64,000 nt of DNA from Bugula neritina (lineage: Eukaryota; Bryozoa; Gymnolaemata; Cheilostomatida; Bugulidae), in the NCBI GenBank assembly GCA_964035545.1, contig OZ037768.1, positions 4,455,241 through 4,519,240 of the forward strand, given 5' to 3'. Both the position numbers and the translations under genes were made by a program. Position 1 is the first letter of the stretch. Each line of letters begins with the position of its first letter. Below the pieces are notes generated by a model that saw nothing but the letters and a program-made list of their open reading frames with translations, ran no database searches and was not told the DNA's origin. Positions 10,670 to 24,434 of the stretch are shown piece by piece.

Positions 10670-12575
10670 AGTACATGGTAAACTGAATTGTGTTTATTTT
10701 ACCTGTTAAATCCATGTAGATTGTAGGATTTAATAACTTAAGAAATCAAAATAGCTAGCAAAATAAACAAATTATGAGGACTGCAAGACAGCATGCACCC
10801 TAAAATGTTATTGTATATTTTGACATTTTAGTATGACAGTTTATTTAGTATATAAAAGTTTTGCACTTTTTTAGACATACTCTGTTAAATAACTTTAACA
10901 ATCATACGTTCACTAAGAAAAGCAAGATCTAGGTTGTCTGAATGGAGTATTATGCACGAAATATTTCTTCCTCCACACATTGCTGTAGCGGCACTTTCCA
11001 CTAGCTAATTCTCCTTTTCAATCACTTCAGAAGTTACAGCAATAATCCTTTTAGTGCAATTGTTATGCATTAAAACTTAAGATTAAATTCCAGCCTAGCA
11101 ACTACTATAAGTAGTTTACACTGTGAACAGTTTTTATCTCTGATGGGAATTTTTTTCAAAACTCAAACATTACAGATTTAGATTAACTGATATTATTGGA
11201 TTATGCAATAACAATGACTCTCAAGATAAAAATAACATCTGTATTGTCTCCACATTGTCTCTTATTTCTACCTCCCCAAGACAAGTGGGGTGGCATTCTA
11301 GTTAGGACGATAAGTTGATAGTCTCTCAAGTAGCTGAAATGCACCAGATTCTGTATTGTGGTCCAATTTGTTTAATGTTGTTGACAACCAGTTATGCTTT
11401 TTCTTCAGTGCAGTGATCAAAGATAGTTTGTTATCAAAAAATCTTTTAGTATTGTGAAAAAGGAAATGAGAATTCAAGCCAAATCTTTCTTATTTTTGTA
11501 TTCAGATTTCAAAGGCTTTTATTGGCCCTCAGTTAAGTAACATCAAACCTAAAAGCACATATTTCTTGTAAAAGAAATTGAGTAAAAAGAATTGTTTTAT
11601 GTTATAAACTGATATTTGAAAAGAATTTGTGAAAGAGGAATACATCCTGATTAGTATAGCTAGCCGAGAAAGAAAAACAATTAATTAGCTAAAAAACAGG
11701 TTGTTGGAAAACTTCTCTTGACAAGTTGGCACATTATTTATACAACTCGCAATATGATGGTTTTGGGTTCAATACCCTGTGATACACTCATCAATCGATA
11801 TAAGCACCACAGACTGATGAACTGCTGGCAAAGGTTTATTTTATTGCAAAAAAATCACTCAAGCAATTCATGTCATGACCATTGATTAATATTTTCATTT
11901 TAAAATCACATAGGATTACTACCAATATTATCTTATGTTGTAATATTATATTATACCTTTATGCATTATATTATATTATTTTATAATATTATGATATATT
12001 ATGATGCATAATATAATACTGTATATACTATATTATATGATACTATACTCTGGTAAAACTCTTTAGACTAAGATTTTTTGCTTTTGTCCAAAATTCATTT
12101 AAATAGCTAGTAGCTAGGTACTAAGCCTATGTGGGTAACATTCTATATTCTGCCTAATCTTTTTAGGTTTGTGTGCGGATAGTAAGTATGTTATTATATT
12201 TTCCTTTTTATTTTTGTAGCTTTCAAATCTAAGCAAACTATTACATAATAGTTTAGTATCATTATATATAGAGTTTCGCCAGTAATTATATAAGACAACC
12301 ATGCAGAAAAGCTTTTAAATGAATCACCATCTTTGCCTTCTTTTTTATATCGTTTAGATTAAGCTTAAAATAAAAATAAGATATTTTAGACACTTGCTAT
12401 GCATTTTATTGGTATATCATTGCTTGAATTTGTATATTAATTGTATACTATTTGGGCATCTGAAACTCAAGCGCATGTACTATAAGCTGCTATAACAGTA
12501 TAGTATATATAGACATTGAACAGAGATGAATATTACTTGCATCAATGTGTAGGTGATTAGATACTCAGAACTCCA
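10670..12575. other. Intergenic, no clear gene
   Basis: AT-rich. It contains a possible second kind of tRNA-like fragment near 11705-11830 (B-box-like GGGTTCAATACCC at about 11764-11776) and an AT-rich simple stretch at 11930-12055. Confidence 0.55.
11705..11830 (+). mobile_element. Possible degenerate tRNA-like SINE fragment
   Basis: GTTGGCACATTATTTATA resembles a worn A box and GGGTTCAATACCC matches a B box about 40 bases later. There is no second copy in the window and no recognisable tail, so the call is weak. Confidence 0.25.
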
Positions 12576-12618
12576 AAGTATATAAATAGGAGTCTATTTC
12601 TACTGCAGCTACTTCAGA

Positions 12619-12895
12619 ATGCATCTGGAGTTATCTTCTTCTATTGGTTGCAAAGTTTTATCTAAAACTATTCTTTCAAAATTTCATTTTGCTAAAACTA
12701 CAAATTTCAAACTTTGTTTTTTACCATTACCTTGTTTTTCTCCTACTTGCTTGTCAACTGAAAGTAAGAAAAATATTAAAAGTTTTATTTTTAAGAAAGT
12801 GATTTATACCTACTTAATTTATTGCTGAATTTTGTACTGCAGCCGACGCAAATTTGAAAAGGAACACTAGCTGCTACAGTTACATAGATGTATAA
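12619..12895 (+). CDS. Candidate two-exon mini-gene, 65 residues, unknown
   Basis: Not recognised. A TATA box (TATATAAATAG near 12579) lies about 40 bases before an ATG at 12619. Exon 1 (12619-12763) ends at a good donor, GTAAGAAAA. After a 79-base intron, acceptor TTTGTACTGCAG leads into exon 2 (12843-12895), which keeps phase and stops at TAA. AATAAA follows at about 12978. The 65-residue product has a Cys/Pro/Phe-rich middle (LCFLPLPCFSPTCLSTE) and ends DANLKRNTSCYSYIDV, with one KR. It lacks a classical signal peptide. The order TATA, ATG, donor, acceptor, stop, poly(A) signal is suggestive, but every element is short and could arise by chance in AT-rich DNA. Confidence 0.22.
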
Positions 12896-13219
12896 AGCAA
12901 ATATGCTTTTACAAACTTCTGCTGAACATATCAATGGAAACAAACACTTTCTCAGTGAATTTGACTCGTTGCTGTTAAATAAAATCATATCATTAATATT
13001 TCTTGTATTATTTCCATTTTTAGATGCGATAATTTAATCTATATACTATATAAAAGTCATATATAAGACAGACTATGAGCTGGATTCATATTACAGCTAA
13101 AGTTTGCAAGTTTGTTAATATTTTATAAATCATTAGTCAGTTTCTTTCCGCTTGGGGTTGACTGCTGAGAATTTTATTATATAAAACATAATACACTTTT
13201 ATACATTATATTACTCGGT

Positions 13220-13225
<6 letters not shown>

Positions 13226-13310
<85 letters not shown>

Positions 13311-13316
13311 TATAAT
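13226..13316 (+). repeat. (AT)n microsatellite
   Basis: More than forty uninterrupted AT dinucleotides, then broken ATAATATAT units. The poly-Tyr/Ile open frame across it is an artefact. Confidence 0.98.
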
Positions 13317-13319
13317 ATT

Positions 13320-15684
13320 AGTTGCATATTCTTGTTATATATTCCAATATGAATACAGACACCTGTAGAAGTAATGTATAAACCAGTGTTTAGTACCAGT
13401 ACATGCCAACAATAACTTTCAGCACATACAACAGTTGATGAAAATAAATGAGGTCTCTCAATTTTTGTTATGATTTCAGAGTTAAACACTTGCGCTCTGT
13501 CATCAACTCATAGACAAAAACTTATCAATGCATGTAATTAAACAAAACTATGATTTCATAAGTACAGAGTTAACTAAATGAGTGTATGTTGTTGAGAAGT
13601 TATGCTTGGCCGAAGTTAAGAGTTATTCTTCACTTATATTTTTCTTTTTCATCACCTCTTTCAACAGCTCAATAACCTTTAACCTATGCATTCCTAATGT
13701 ATCTATCATTGTTTTAGGCAGACGATTTAACTTTAATCCTTTAACTAATACTCATGATTGCATATCTGTAACTCAAAAACAATGACATGCACCAAGAAAG
13801 TAGTCGCCTTAAAACTGCATTTCATGCATAATAAATTTTTATTGATATGCATCAACACTGCATAAAAATATTGCCTTATAAAAGTACATCGCACATAATC
13901 CAATATAGTTTGCATAAAATATTGCGTAATATAATATAAAGCATAATATGTTGCAAAATATTAGAATATTATGTAATGTAATATAATATATATTCACTTA
14001 GCAAGCTGTGAAGAGAAATCTGTCTATATGCATGGGTATAACTTAACTTAATCTTACTTAGTCATGGCATCTCAATGCTACGAAATAAGCACAGACTCTG
14101 TGCAAGAGATGGATCTTGTGATATTAGAGACTTATTCAGAATGTTAGGTAAGGTTTCAGAGGAGTATATTATGATTTATCGATCATCAAAGGCCATTGAA
14201 ATGAAACGAATGATTAGACTATAGTGTCAGAGATACTGATCAGTATAAAATCATTGAGTGTAACACAAGTTGACCTTTTCTACATCATTATCAGTCTGCA
14301 GGGCTGAATGTGGCGCCTCCACACAAGTGTTTTGTGTCACGCTGCATGCATATGAATATGACTATAAATCGGTGGCTAAGTCTTTAGTCAAATGCATGTA
14401 TATTACCAACGCCAGCCCTCCCCACTCCTTAGTCCTTACTCCTTAGGATAGTCTCATATACTGACCACAACGTATTAATAGATGCAAGATATAATGTCAA
14501 CAGTGGCCACAAAAACCATTTTCTTGAATTAGAAATAACTGCTTGGATCTTTTATGCAAGGCTTTTTCAAGTCAGTGTAACAAATGAACAAACTGATCAC
14601 GTGGCCACATAGAGAACAAAATTTCCAGGTCATGAAAGTTACATAAGTGAAAATTCTTATGTTAGATAGATCTATGTCTTTTTATTTGAAGTTTCTAAAA
14701 AAATTAATGGTTTAAAGTTATATAAGCTAAATAGTTGTTAAAATGTTACCATTTGTTTCGTGTGTCCATGTGCTTTTTTTATTCAAACGAAGTTGAATTA
14801 TTTATTTCCATATGTAATTATGCAATATTTTTTCATCTTTTTCTAGGCATTCAATGTACAAAAATAAGATCAAATACCAAAATCAAAAAATACAATTATT
14901 TAATACTCTTATGTATTTAAACAGATTGTCAATAATAATGTACACACCATATCTCTTTATTATGTCAAATAAAAATGCATAACTCATTACTATAGTATAA
15001 TGGTACATCTTGTACCTATATGTCTCAATAGATCCCTTCCCTACATCAATATATTCAACTATTTTATGTTGTATCTAAGCTATTATTCATGCTTCCACGA
15101 GTCATAAACAGCTTATTTTTTATCACATGAGTTTATGCTAAGTCTCGTCAACATATTATCTCAGTTGGGTGCCTCTTCAGCAATACAATATGGGTGCATG
15201 CTGGGTTATATCAAATGGTGGCTAGGTTTGGTTGATTTTGGCAGACAGTGGGTTGACTAAACATTAATTTATATTAATATCCCTTCCCCTTACTCATAGA
15301 ACATTGTCTCTGAAGCATATCAACTAATATTACTCAAAGCCTACTGCAAAGAGGCCACTTAAAAGGTTGGCCTACCTGTCTCCACATTTAATAAATTCTA
15401 ATTGAATTATTTGCCAGGGCACATCAGTATCGGCTCTATGATTGGCTATTAACATCAACGTTGGCTTTAATCTCTCGCATCTAATTGGCTAATGTGACCA
15501 CGTGTCGAAAACATTCAGATTTCTGACTACTTCGCCTAAAATCCAATACCTCATGGAAAGTCATTTAGATATTAAAACATTAGCTGCGTGGTTGGGATTC
15601 TGAAGAGCTCAACAAGTTTTAAGTCTTGATAATCAAAGGGTTCAACTTCTGGTTAGTTAGAAGGAGGACGAAGTAAACTCAGCG
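13320..15684. other. Intergenic and upstream region of BAMBI
   Basis: No gene seen. The last ~300 bases before 15685 look like promoter; see the separate entry. Confidence 0.55.
15441..15504 (+). promoter_or_regulatory. Likely BAMBI promoter elements: two inverted CCAAT boxes and an E-box
   Basis: GATTGGCTAT (ATTGG at 15441-15445) and AATTGGCTAAT (ATTGG at 15484-15488) are inverted CCAAT boxes. CACGTG at 15499-15504 is a perfect palindromic E-box. They lie 180-245 bases upstream of the BAMBI ATG. No TATA box was seen. The motifs are visible; promoter use is inference. Confidence 0.5.
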
Positions 15685-18600
15685 ATGGCTGATCATCATA
15701 GAGTGTCATGGTGGAATAAGATAATCATATGCCTGCTTTGCTGCACATTAGCTGCTCAAGGTAAGTTAACATCGTGTGTAGTTACACTTACAACTAATCA
15801 TTTAATAGGTTAAAAGTAAATGTGAAGGTGAAGCAGCAAAGACCGATAAAATCACAATGATAAAATTTCTTGTTTTCTGTCTGTTAACTTGCAGTCATTA
15901 GCAATGGCTGCCACAGCAGTGTGTTGAATAGATATTCGCTAATATTATTGTTAAAAATGAACCTTTTCAATTTGTTGAGTTATTACAAGATGAATAACAC
16001 TTTGCCTGTTGAGATGTATTTATAATATAAATATTATCTTTAAGACTAGAATAATAAGTCGACTTAGTGCAACTTGATGTTGGTGTACCTAATAACTTTT
16101 GAGTTTTGACTTGAAATCCCGGCTTACTAAAAGTCACATAACATTGAATTTGTTGTTAAAGTGTATTAATTTGATCAAGGATTATCCATAAAAATACTAG
16201 TATAATAACGATTATAAACTTTCCAGCATTTTCTGCTAAGTAACGATGGACAAACTTCTTAACAATGCTGATAATTCTAATATCGGAAGCAGTGGGAAAA
16301 TAAAATCAGTATTATTTTGGCTTGTTAACTGTATCAACATTATTAGCATTCATGCAGTATTTTTCATTTAAAACATATATAGTAAGGGAGTGGTTCGAGA
16401 TTGGAGCTGCAGTGCCATTGCAACATTCTGTTGAATAGATACAAGATAGTTACACTTTAGGAACTATGTCTACTGAGTATTTACTTTGGCATCTGTTTTA
16501 ATTAGTTGAGTTCTTCCTCTGTGAGAATAATAAGATTATTAAGTACAGTTTCAACCAGCTACCAGAATGGTAAACCGGGAGGCATATTTTAGCCTGACCT
16601 GTAGTAGTGTTAGTGGATGACAGTTACCATAATAATGCACTGGTTGATCTTACATTGGTTTCCTGTGTTGGTACTCTTGCATAGCATTACTATTATTATT
16701 AAAATTCTCCTAAAGACTCAATGAGACAAATATGACAGCTGCCCTATTACCATGATTTATATTTTTCAGCCAGCCTATTAAAATCATTAAATATTAAGTT
16801 TTATTTGTGATATACAATTGGAAACCATCAGATTAATGGGAAAAGTTCTTTGGAGCATATAGAATGAGATCTGATAAAGCTGTTTATGGTTGAGTTGCTG
16901 GTAAATCGTAGAATATTATGCTAACCTTGAGATAGTCACCATCTTTGTGTGCGGACTTCCCTGTCATCTATTGTTATGTTTGTATACAGCTTTGATTTTT
17001 GTAATTGTTTGACAATGTAATAGTGAGGGAGTGTAGGGTTGCACATGTAACGTGATAGAATTGAGTTAGACGTAGAATTACCAGTTATTTCAGAGCATTC
17101 AACAGAACTATAGTCGAAGTAGTCGCACTGACTAGTGTTGTTGTAGTGTTGTAGGTGGGTACATCATGATAACACTAAAGAGAAACAATAACTTTACTTG
17201 TCTACAATTCAATGCTGAGACACTCAATAATGAGCTAGACAGTTAACTTGATTAAATCTAAAATTATCTGAGCAAAAGAGGTGGACTACATGTTTGCTTT
17301 TCTGAGTTGATACAGAGGCTCTAATGTATATAGTTCAACTAAATGCATAATCCACCAACCATAGAGTATTCTAAAGGGTGATATTTACCAATAGCTAATC
17401 ATTCCTATAAGCCACAACTTGCAGCAGTTTTATAATATATATACACTCGTCAAAAAATATAGGATATTGCTTTTGAGACTTATTGGTGAGATTTATTATG
17501 TGAGTTGACCAGGTTTATTAGGTTGACAAATTTTATAGAGTCTAATTTGAAAATGGCAACAAAGATATTGGGCACTCCCCCTTCTGAAACATATTTTGCG
17601 AATGCTTTCTGAGTTGGCCTAAAATGCTTATTAGAAAATCTTAATCATCTAAATACACTCTTTCATACATAAAACACTACGTAGTTAATTCTTCTTCTTT
17701 TGCTTCTTCAAACCACAAGTATGAATTTCAGTTTTAAACAGTGGCATAACTAACACTGATAAATAAACATTATGCATTGTTGGGTTTGTTTACCAGGCTT
17801 AGCCACTCTACTAGCAAAGCACTGATCCATAACAAGGAATCATCTACTAGGCATCAGTAGGAAAGAGACTTGAGTGCTTAATTGGTTTCATTTTCAAAAA
17901 TTAAACACAATAGTATGTGGTTTGTCTAAACTGTTAGCTCGAGGCAATCAAAAGTCGACTCAATTGGATCAAAGTGATTGTACAGCAGGAGTCCTTGTTA
18001 GTTACTCTTTTCATTTCACATAGTCAATGCTGCCACATTAGGCAGCATGAAAACGTTTTTAACTGTTAGTAAATTTTTACCTTTTATTAGTTGGATTTAG
18101 ATTATAAAAAATCAATAAATAATCCATGTTTTCTAAAGACTGCATCAATTTCTGGTTGGGCTTACTGTACTCATTGCCATCATTATTTCAGTATAAGCAA
18201 GCATACCATGAATTTGATTTGTTATAAAACCAACAAGGCGTGTGGTTTCATTCCACCTGCCACAGAACTCTGTCTGCCCCTTGTTTAACATAAAATATGT
18301 AAATAGAGCATATGGTTTGACATTTTATTTATTTGTATTTATAATCTATATTCTTACAACTATATGTAACTACAGCCTCTACTCATCATTAAGATAAATA
18401 AGTTACAAATAATTGATAGCTCATCTGCTGAGTCCAGCTAACTAATGAGTTTCAAGTCTATACAATGTTTACACCACCTAGTCAGGTGACACTGACTAAC
18501 TAGGAGGCAGCAGGGGTGGCAGGCAGCGGCAGCACCTCATTGTATATGATGCCGGATGCCAATGTTGCCTGTCAAATCTACTATTTTTTATCCAAAAGCC

Positions 18601-21600
18601 ATACTTGGATTGCAGTTGGCCACATATAACTAGATTATGGAGGGGCTGAATTATGCTTTCTCTCTATTAATATAAACAGGCACCTCTTAGTCTATACTGA
18701 AGGTATTTATATATTCTGAGCTGCTATGTAAACATACAGTTTAATACACTGTATGATTATTAGTGACCTGTATACACAAAATCTTCTCCATCTACCACTC
18801 CAGCCATTTCTATATCAATCTAAATCTTTTTGTTCATACTTAAATCATCTTCAACTAATCCAATGCATCAAGCCCCACTCATAATGCAAACCTTCTCTAA
18901 TATTTATCTTTAGTTTTGGCTGGCATTTTAGGAGAGGATTAGTTCATGTAGCATGGATTTTCAACATAGCAGGCTCTGCTATAACAAGTTGTAATAGAAT
19001 ACTTTGCATTCATCATCCAACATAGCTAAGCAATTCACCTCAGCCTTCGTGTCTCTACAAGTCATAATGTAATAAGCCAAAGAATCTTTGACACTCAAAC
19101 ATTAAATTGTTTTATTATCAACCAATGTTAGTCGCTACTAACAGAGGATATAAAAATGGCAGCAATAAAATTTCACATCTATTTATGTTGATGAGAAAAA
19201 GTAATTTGGGAGTCTTTGCCCTCATTTTATGACTCAAGGTATGTCTGGGAGATTTGGTGATAATTTCACAGGAAGCTTACAGAGACATAACGTGATAGGG
19301 TGGACAGAGGTTGACTGGTGATGAATGAACGTGAAGTGCCAGTGGCACATAGCCTCTCCTGTATATAATATTTATGAATAGTCAGGTATTTTATATCACG
19401 AGTCTGACAACTGTTTTGTGGAGCCCAGGGGAATATCTCCTCTTAATTACCGGCTCATTAGGCTCTCATACTAACAATACGGATTTTCAAAGTAGTTAGT
19501 GGTTTCTCAAATCACGCAGACTGTAGGTCTGCACGCAACCAAGTGTCTCTAACCTCTATAAAAACTCATTTGCCAATTATTATCTGTAGTCTAAATTCTT
19601 CAGAAAATAATAATATCGTAATAATAATTTCTTTTAATAACATGAAAATCATTGATGAGCTCTCACGGTTGAAGGGTGAAGAGATAAATAAGCCGATAAG
19701 AATAGCTATTTATAATGTTATTATGTTCCCTACTGACTGCTCTGTGAAAGCTGGAGTGCTTTTCTAGTCTTAGCTCCACACAGTTATTCATTTATTCTAC
19801 TAAATATTAGCCTTGTAGGAAAGGTTGGGGTATTTAGTTTTAATGATCCAGTCTAGGCTTAGAGAGCTGCACTAAGTAGTTTGCCGTTGTGGAAGTGGAT
19901 TAATTACATCTAAACTCCAGGACTCCTGCTTGCTTTTCAAGTCTGCCAGTCTTGTCATTCTACAGTCTACACATTCTATAACTAGAGTTAGATTGCCTGT
20001 TACAATTCTCTAGCACATCTAATACCTCTGAAGATTTCATTACCCTATAGAACTGAAAATAGATGAAATATTGCTTGCTAGGTCTCTCAAATGGATGTTT
20101 TTATGACTTTGGTACAATGGTGTGCGCAATAACCATTGTGTTGCTTGGACCCACACTCAGACTAGGAATGTTATTAGATCCTGTCAAGTATGTTACCAGT
20201 GCGTAGATAGAAAACATCCCGGCAGCGATAAGTCAGCGTCACATCAAACTGCATTGCACTGGCCGATTGTTTTCTTACACACTGTTAGTGCTCTACACAC
20301 TTTCAGTGGCTGATGCTACTGGCTGCATGTATGAAGGTTTTGTGGTCACTAATAGCCAGCATTTAGCTATTGGCTAAGAGGCGGTTAACTTAGCTTTTGG
20401 TCTGCTAGTATTAATTTCTGGTTTCGTGGTTAGCTTGTGTATTATTGTGGTTGTATGTTGGATATGTTTCCTACACGACTTTATGTCTATATGAAATACC
20501 ATCAATATAACTATTATTCATATGTACATCAAATAAAGTTGCAAGCAATCAGTTTTGGGCCATTTAGTTTTGCACAGTGATGATATATTACTTAGCAAAT
20601 GCTTCTACTTAGCAATGCTTTACATGGTCAAACATATATATGTTTTATAGCAGAACCTAAATTATATGAATATGCAGATTGCCATAAATAATAGCTATAA
20701 GCTAAGCTCCAGTATACCAAGTATGCAGGGAATAAGCACATGTTAATATTATATTAATTACAGTCCTATATAGCTGTGGGGCAGGGAATGTACCCTGCAC
20801 TTAATTACTGCACGTCACACTGGAACAGTATTTAAATTAATTATGAATAAATATTATTAATAAGGTTATTAGTATTTTGTAAGTACAGCTTATATTTGCC
20901 ATCTAAACATAATTCCCTGACCGTACATGTATACCACCGATCTATCACCAGCATTTTGTAATCCAGTTCAGGTGTTTAAGTCTAAATATACAGGGTTTAG
21001 TTTCCACCGGGTATGCTTAAATACCCCAGATTATTGTCTTGTACTTGATAACTTCAGGCTTTGCCTCAGTTTTTTGCTGGTTATGAAAAACATCCTGTCA
21101 GTCATGTATGTTGTAATTGGTAAACACCATAATTACTGCAGAATCGGTTCTTCTCTTACTTTATACTTCTCTTCCAGAATTCTTTTAACATGGTTTGGTT
21201 TTTGGTTTATTAAGTTGAACCATTTGCTAGGCAAGATGTAGATGGTTGTATTCTTTATCTTAAAAATACTGGCATGTTTCACAGGTGCTACAAGGTGCTA
21301 CTGCAACAGAGAGGAGTGTAAAGACACACACACATGCCTATCTCTCACAGAAACCTGCTACTCTAAGTTATTCACTGTACATCCACATGAAAACAGCACA
21401 ACACAGACCTCTTCAAGAGACGAGCATGGCTGCGTAGATCTCGTGAAATCAGATATTCCTGGAGGACCAGGTTTGTGCGATGGTAGAGGAGATGTCATCA
21501 AACAGCTGAAGGAGCTGCAACCTCTAATACTCTGTTGCTCAGACACTATGTGTAACTATAGAAGAAATCAAGACATACAAGTAGACCTCATGGACTCCTC

Positions 21601-23268
21601 TGCACCTGGCGTACCTAAAGGTGAGGAAAGCTAGCCTTTGGAGACATCAAGTTTAAATATCGAAAATAGTGGCAATAGAATTGTCAATAACAATTGGCCA
21701 TATTTTTTATCTAATTCTAATCGGCTTATGCATCGGCCACAGACAGCTGCACGAAGAAGACGCTTTAGAGTGCTAATAAATGTAGATATATACTTTAAGA
21801 ATAGATAACTCAGTGCTCACTGCTTATACAATATTCTGGCGACTGCTTAAGCCCTTATGTACAGACTAGTGAGTGTACATAAGTTATCAAAAAGAATTCA
21901 TTGCTTACACAGCCCAGTAATCTTGCATTGGTTCAAGGGATTATACTTATGATGGTGATGTATAAATGCTGTCTTATCTCCCAACCCGAGTGTTGAGGTT
22001 GAGACCTGAGCTACTCATATCTCAGTCCTAATTAGCAAAGATAATGATATGTGCATCACTTATCCTCCAATACTGAGTCATAATAACAAAGCAGTTTGGT
22101 AACCAAGTCCCACGAGTTTTAGAGCAATTTCAAAGAGATAGCCATCTATTTGTATAATAATATTATATATATATATAATTATTAGGAGCATACAAATTAC
22201 ATAAAAATATGCAACAGAAAGGCAATGGAGCTAGTTTAGACTAGAGTGTGCGTGTTAATATTATTACACGCTGGCTCCTAGTTGTTGTCTAGCATTGAAT
22301 GACTTGTGTTGTAGACAAAGTATTAAATTCACATTAAATCTGTATGCATAAGATATAAAGTGAATTTAAAAATAACAAAGAATGGCAGATGTATTAGTTC
22401 TACATTATAGTTATTGTTAAGAATGCAGTAAGATGATTTATTACACAAAAGCCCTGCCTTGTGATTTTATTATATTTCTACATGTACTGCATCGTGAACT
22501 TTTGGAACAAAAAATCATTTTTATCTATACAAAACACGTTTGCTTTTTAAACATGAGTATACTTTGTGATATGCAAACTATGGACTGTATCGGTTCATTG
22601 CACCGGTGCGTTACCTATATAAGTCTGTTTGCTTTCCATAAAATACGTAAGAAGCTTTCAACTTTTTAGAAGCCTAATCAGTTATACATACATTTCTATA
22701 TTACATCATATATTAAGCATAAAACTTGTAAGAATATGCATGAGACTATCGAAATGTATATCTTAAATTATTGTTTTATTTTACAGCACAATCTTCTAAA
22801 AGTTTAGACAACACGGTAACCGCACCTGAATCAGAAGCTGCTAGAAAAGATGAAGACGTTATGTTTCAAGCAGCAGTTATTGCAGTGCCAATAGCTGGTG
22901 GTCTAATCTTGGTTATTCTCATCCTATTGGCTGTTCGAATGCTGCGAGAAGATTACAGAAGGTCTGACAGTCACAGAGGACTAGTAAAAACCAGAAACTT
23001 TATAGAACAGCATTTCGTTAGAAAAGACGAGAAGAAAACTCATAATTATAATAATTCTCACCTGTTGGCGAATATAAAAACAGCAGAGCATACAGTAGCT
23101 CCTGTCCACCACAAACACTGTAGAGATCAGTGGTCAGAAGTGAATGAACGTCTCGTCGGAGAAGACTACAGGGGCTCACAACTCCCATCCAGCCCCAGCA
23201 AATCAACTGTAAAAGTGTCTTTACTGAACACTGCGACTTTGGAGCAACCAAGTCTAACTTTAGTATAG
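15685..23268 (+). CDS. BAMBI: BAMBI, BMP/activin membrane-bound inhibitor
   Basis: 297-residue type I membrane pseudoreceptor that dampens TGF-beta/BMP/activin signalling by joining receptor complexes without a kinase. Three coding exons: 15685-15760, 21285-21620 and 22787-23268 (stop TAG); both introns are phase 1. Exon 1 encodes a signal peptide (IICLLCCTLAAQ). Exon 2 holds the ten-cysteine three-finger ectodomain: CYC at residues 30-32, C37, C43, C50, then HGC, GLC and the closing CCSDTMCN. Exon 3 carries the membrane segment, residues ~166-187, with the BAMBI signature QAAVIAVPIAGGLILVILIL followed by LAVRMLR, nearly identical to vertebrate BAMBI. A cytoplasmic tail of about 110 residues has no GS box and no kinase. 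Vertebrate BAMBI is about 260 residues; the extra length is in the ectodomain loop and tail. Intron 1 is 5.5 kb. AATAAA at 23895-23900 suggests a 3' UTR of about 0.6 kb. Confidence 0.96.
15761..21284 (+). other. BAMBI intron 1 (5.5 kb), nothing further recognised
   Basis: No additional exon, RNA gene or clear repeat was found. The short open frames at 18091-18288, 19543-19767 and 20122-20313 lack splice sites and family resemblance. Confidence 0.55.
21621..22786 (+). other. BAMBI intron 2, nothing further recognised
   Basis: Donor GTGAGGAAA at 21621 and acceptor TTTTATTTTACAG ending at 22786. No other feature was seen. Confidence 0.7.
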
Positions 23269-24391
23269 CTGCAGCCCTGCCCTTCTATATACATTTTTAG
23301 TTTATGAATTTTCTGTTTTTTTAGGTTCGCATACTATAAAAGTTCATAATTGTAATTTATTTCAGTGCATTACGCAAGCTTCTAGTCACTTATGACGATA
23401 ACATGGTAGTTGTCTTCTCATATCTATTATATAATTACAAGGTAAACATGATATTGTCAGTTGACATGACTCTAAACTATGAATCTAGTCAGGGTGCATA
23501 ATTAGTCACTGTCTCAAACTGGGTGATATCACATACATCCTGTTAGTATTTCACTGATGCTAGAAAGTCAATGTTTCACACTGGTGTTGAATTTTATTTC
23601 AAACAATTACTTGCTCAAATAGGTTTCACGCTATTTTGTAAAAAAACATGTAGCTAACTAATATGTCAATGTTCTATTCAATATTTTCAATATTTTCAAT
23701 GCTTTGTATTTATCATTTGTATATAAACTTGTTACCTTAAATAATAATTATAATACTTGAAACATAAATAATTGTAATCAGTTTCTCAATTTGAATTCAC
23801 AAACGTGCAGAAGGATTAAAAGATATTGTATGTATCCTATTGGCATATTAAAGTATATGCCTAAGTTGATCTTGACTATAATGTGGCTAGTTTGAATAAA
23901 GTTTGAAGCTGTAAATACATAGGTCATACCAGTATGTTCAATATTGCTAATTAATGTATTGCTAAAATATTAAAATATGAGCTGATGATTGCATATAGAT
24001 TATAATACATTGTAAGTGAACTGTTGTTGCTAATTTGCACCATCTTCAATTTGCTATCATAATTATAAATGACATTTAAATAGTTCATATAATTATAAAA
24101 AATGCATGTTTTATGAAATAATTATTTATGAAAAGATTTTATATTAATTATCAACTTCATCATATTACTATCCTTTAAGGCCTGTACTTTAACATCTAGT
24201 GCTAAAATGAAAGTTATTATCTTCTTAATTAATATAGTTGCATAAATGCATAATAATATGCAGTGTTTAGCAACTGTATACATTATTCCATGAATAAGCA
24301 GTATGGAAATTACTATCACAAGTCACAATATATAAAGCACTTGCTGTAATTAAACTATAATCACGAAAATATATAAACTGTTTGTAATATA

Positions 24392-24434
<43 letters not shown>

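Noticed and set aside
17448-17475. CACTCGTCAAAAAATATAGG as a possible Tc1/mariner-type terminal repeat
   Set aside because: No inverted partner or transposase was found within the BAMBI intron.
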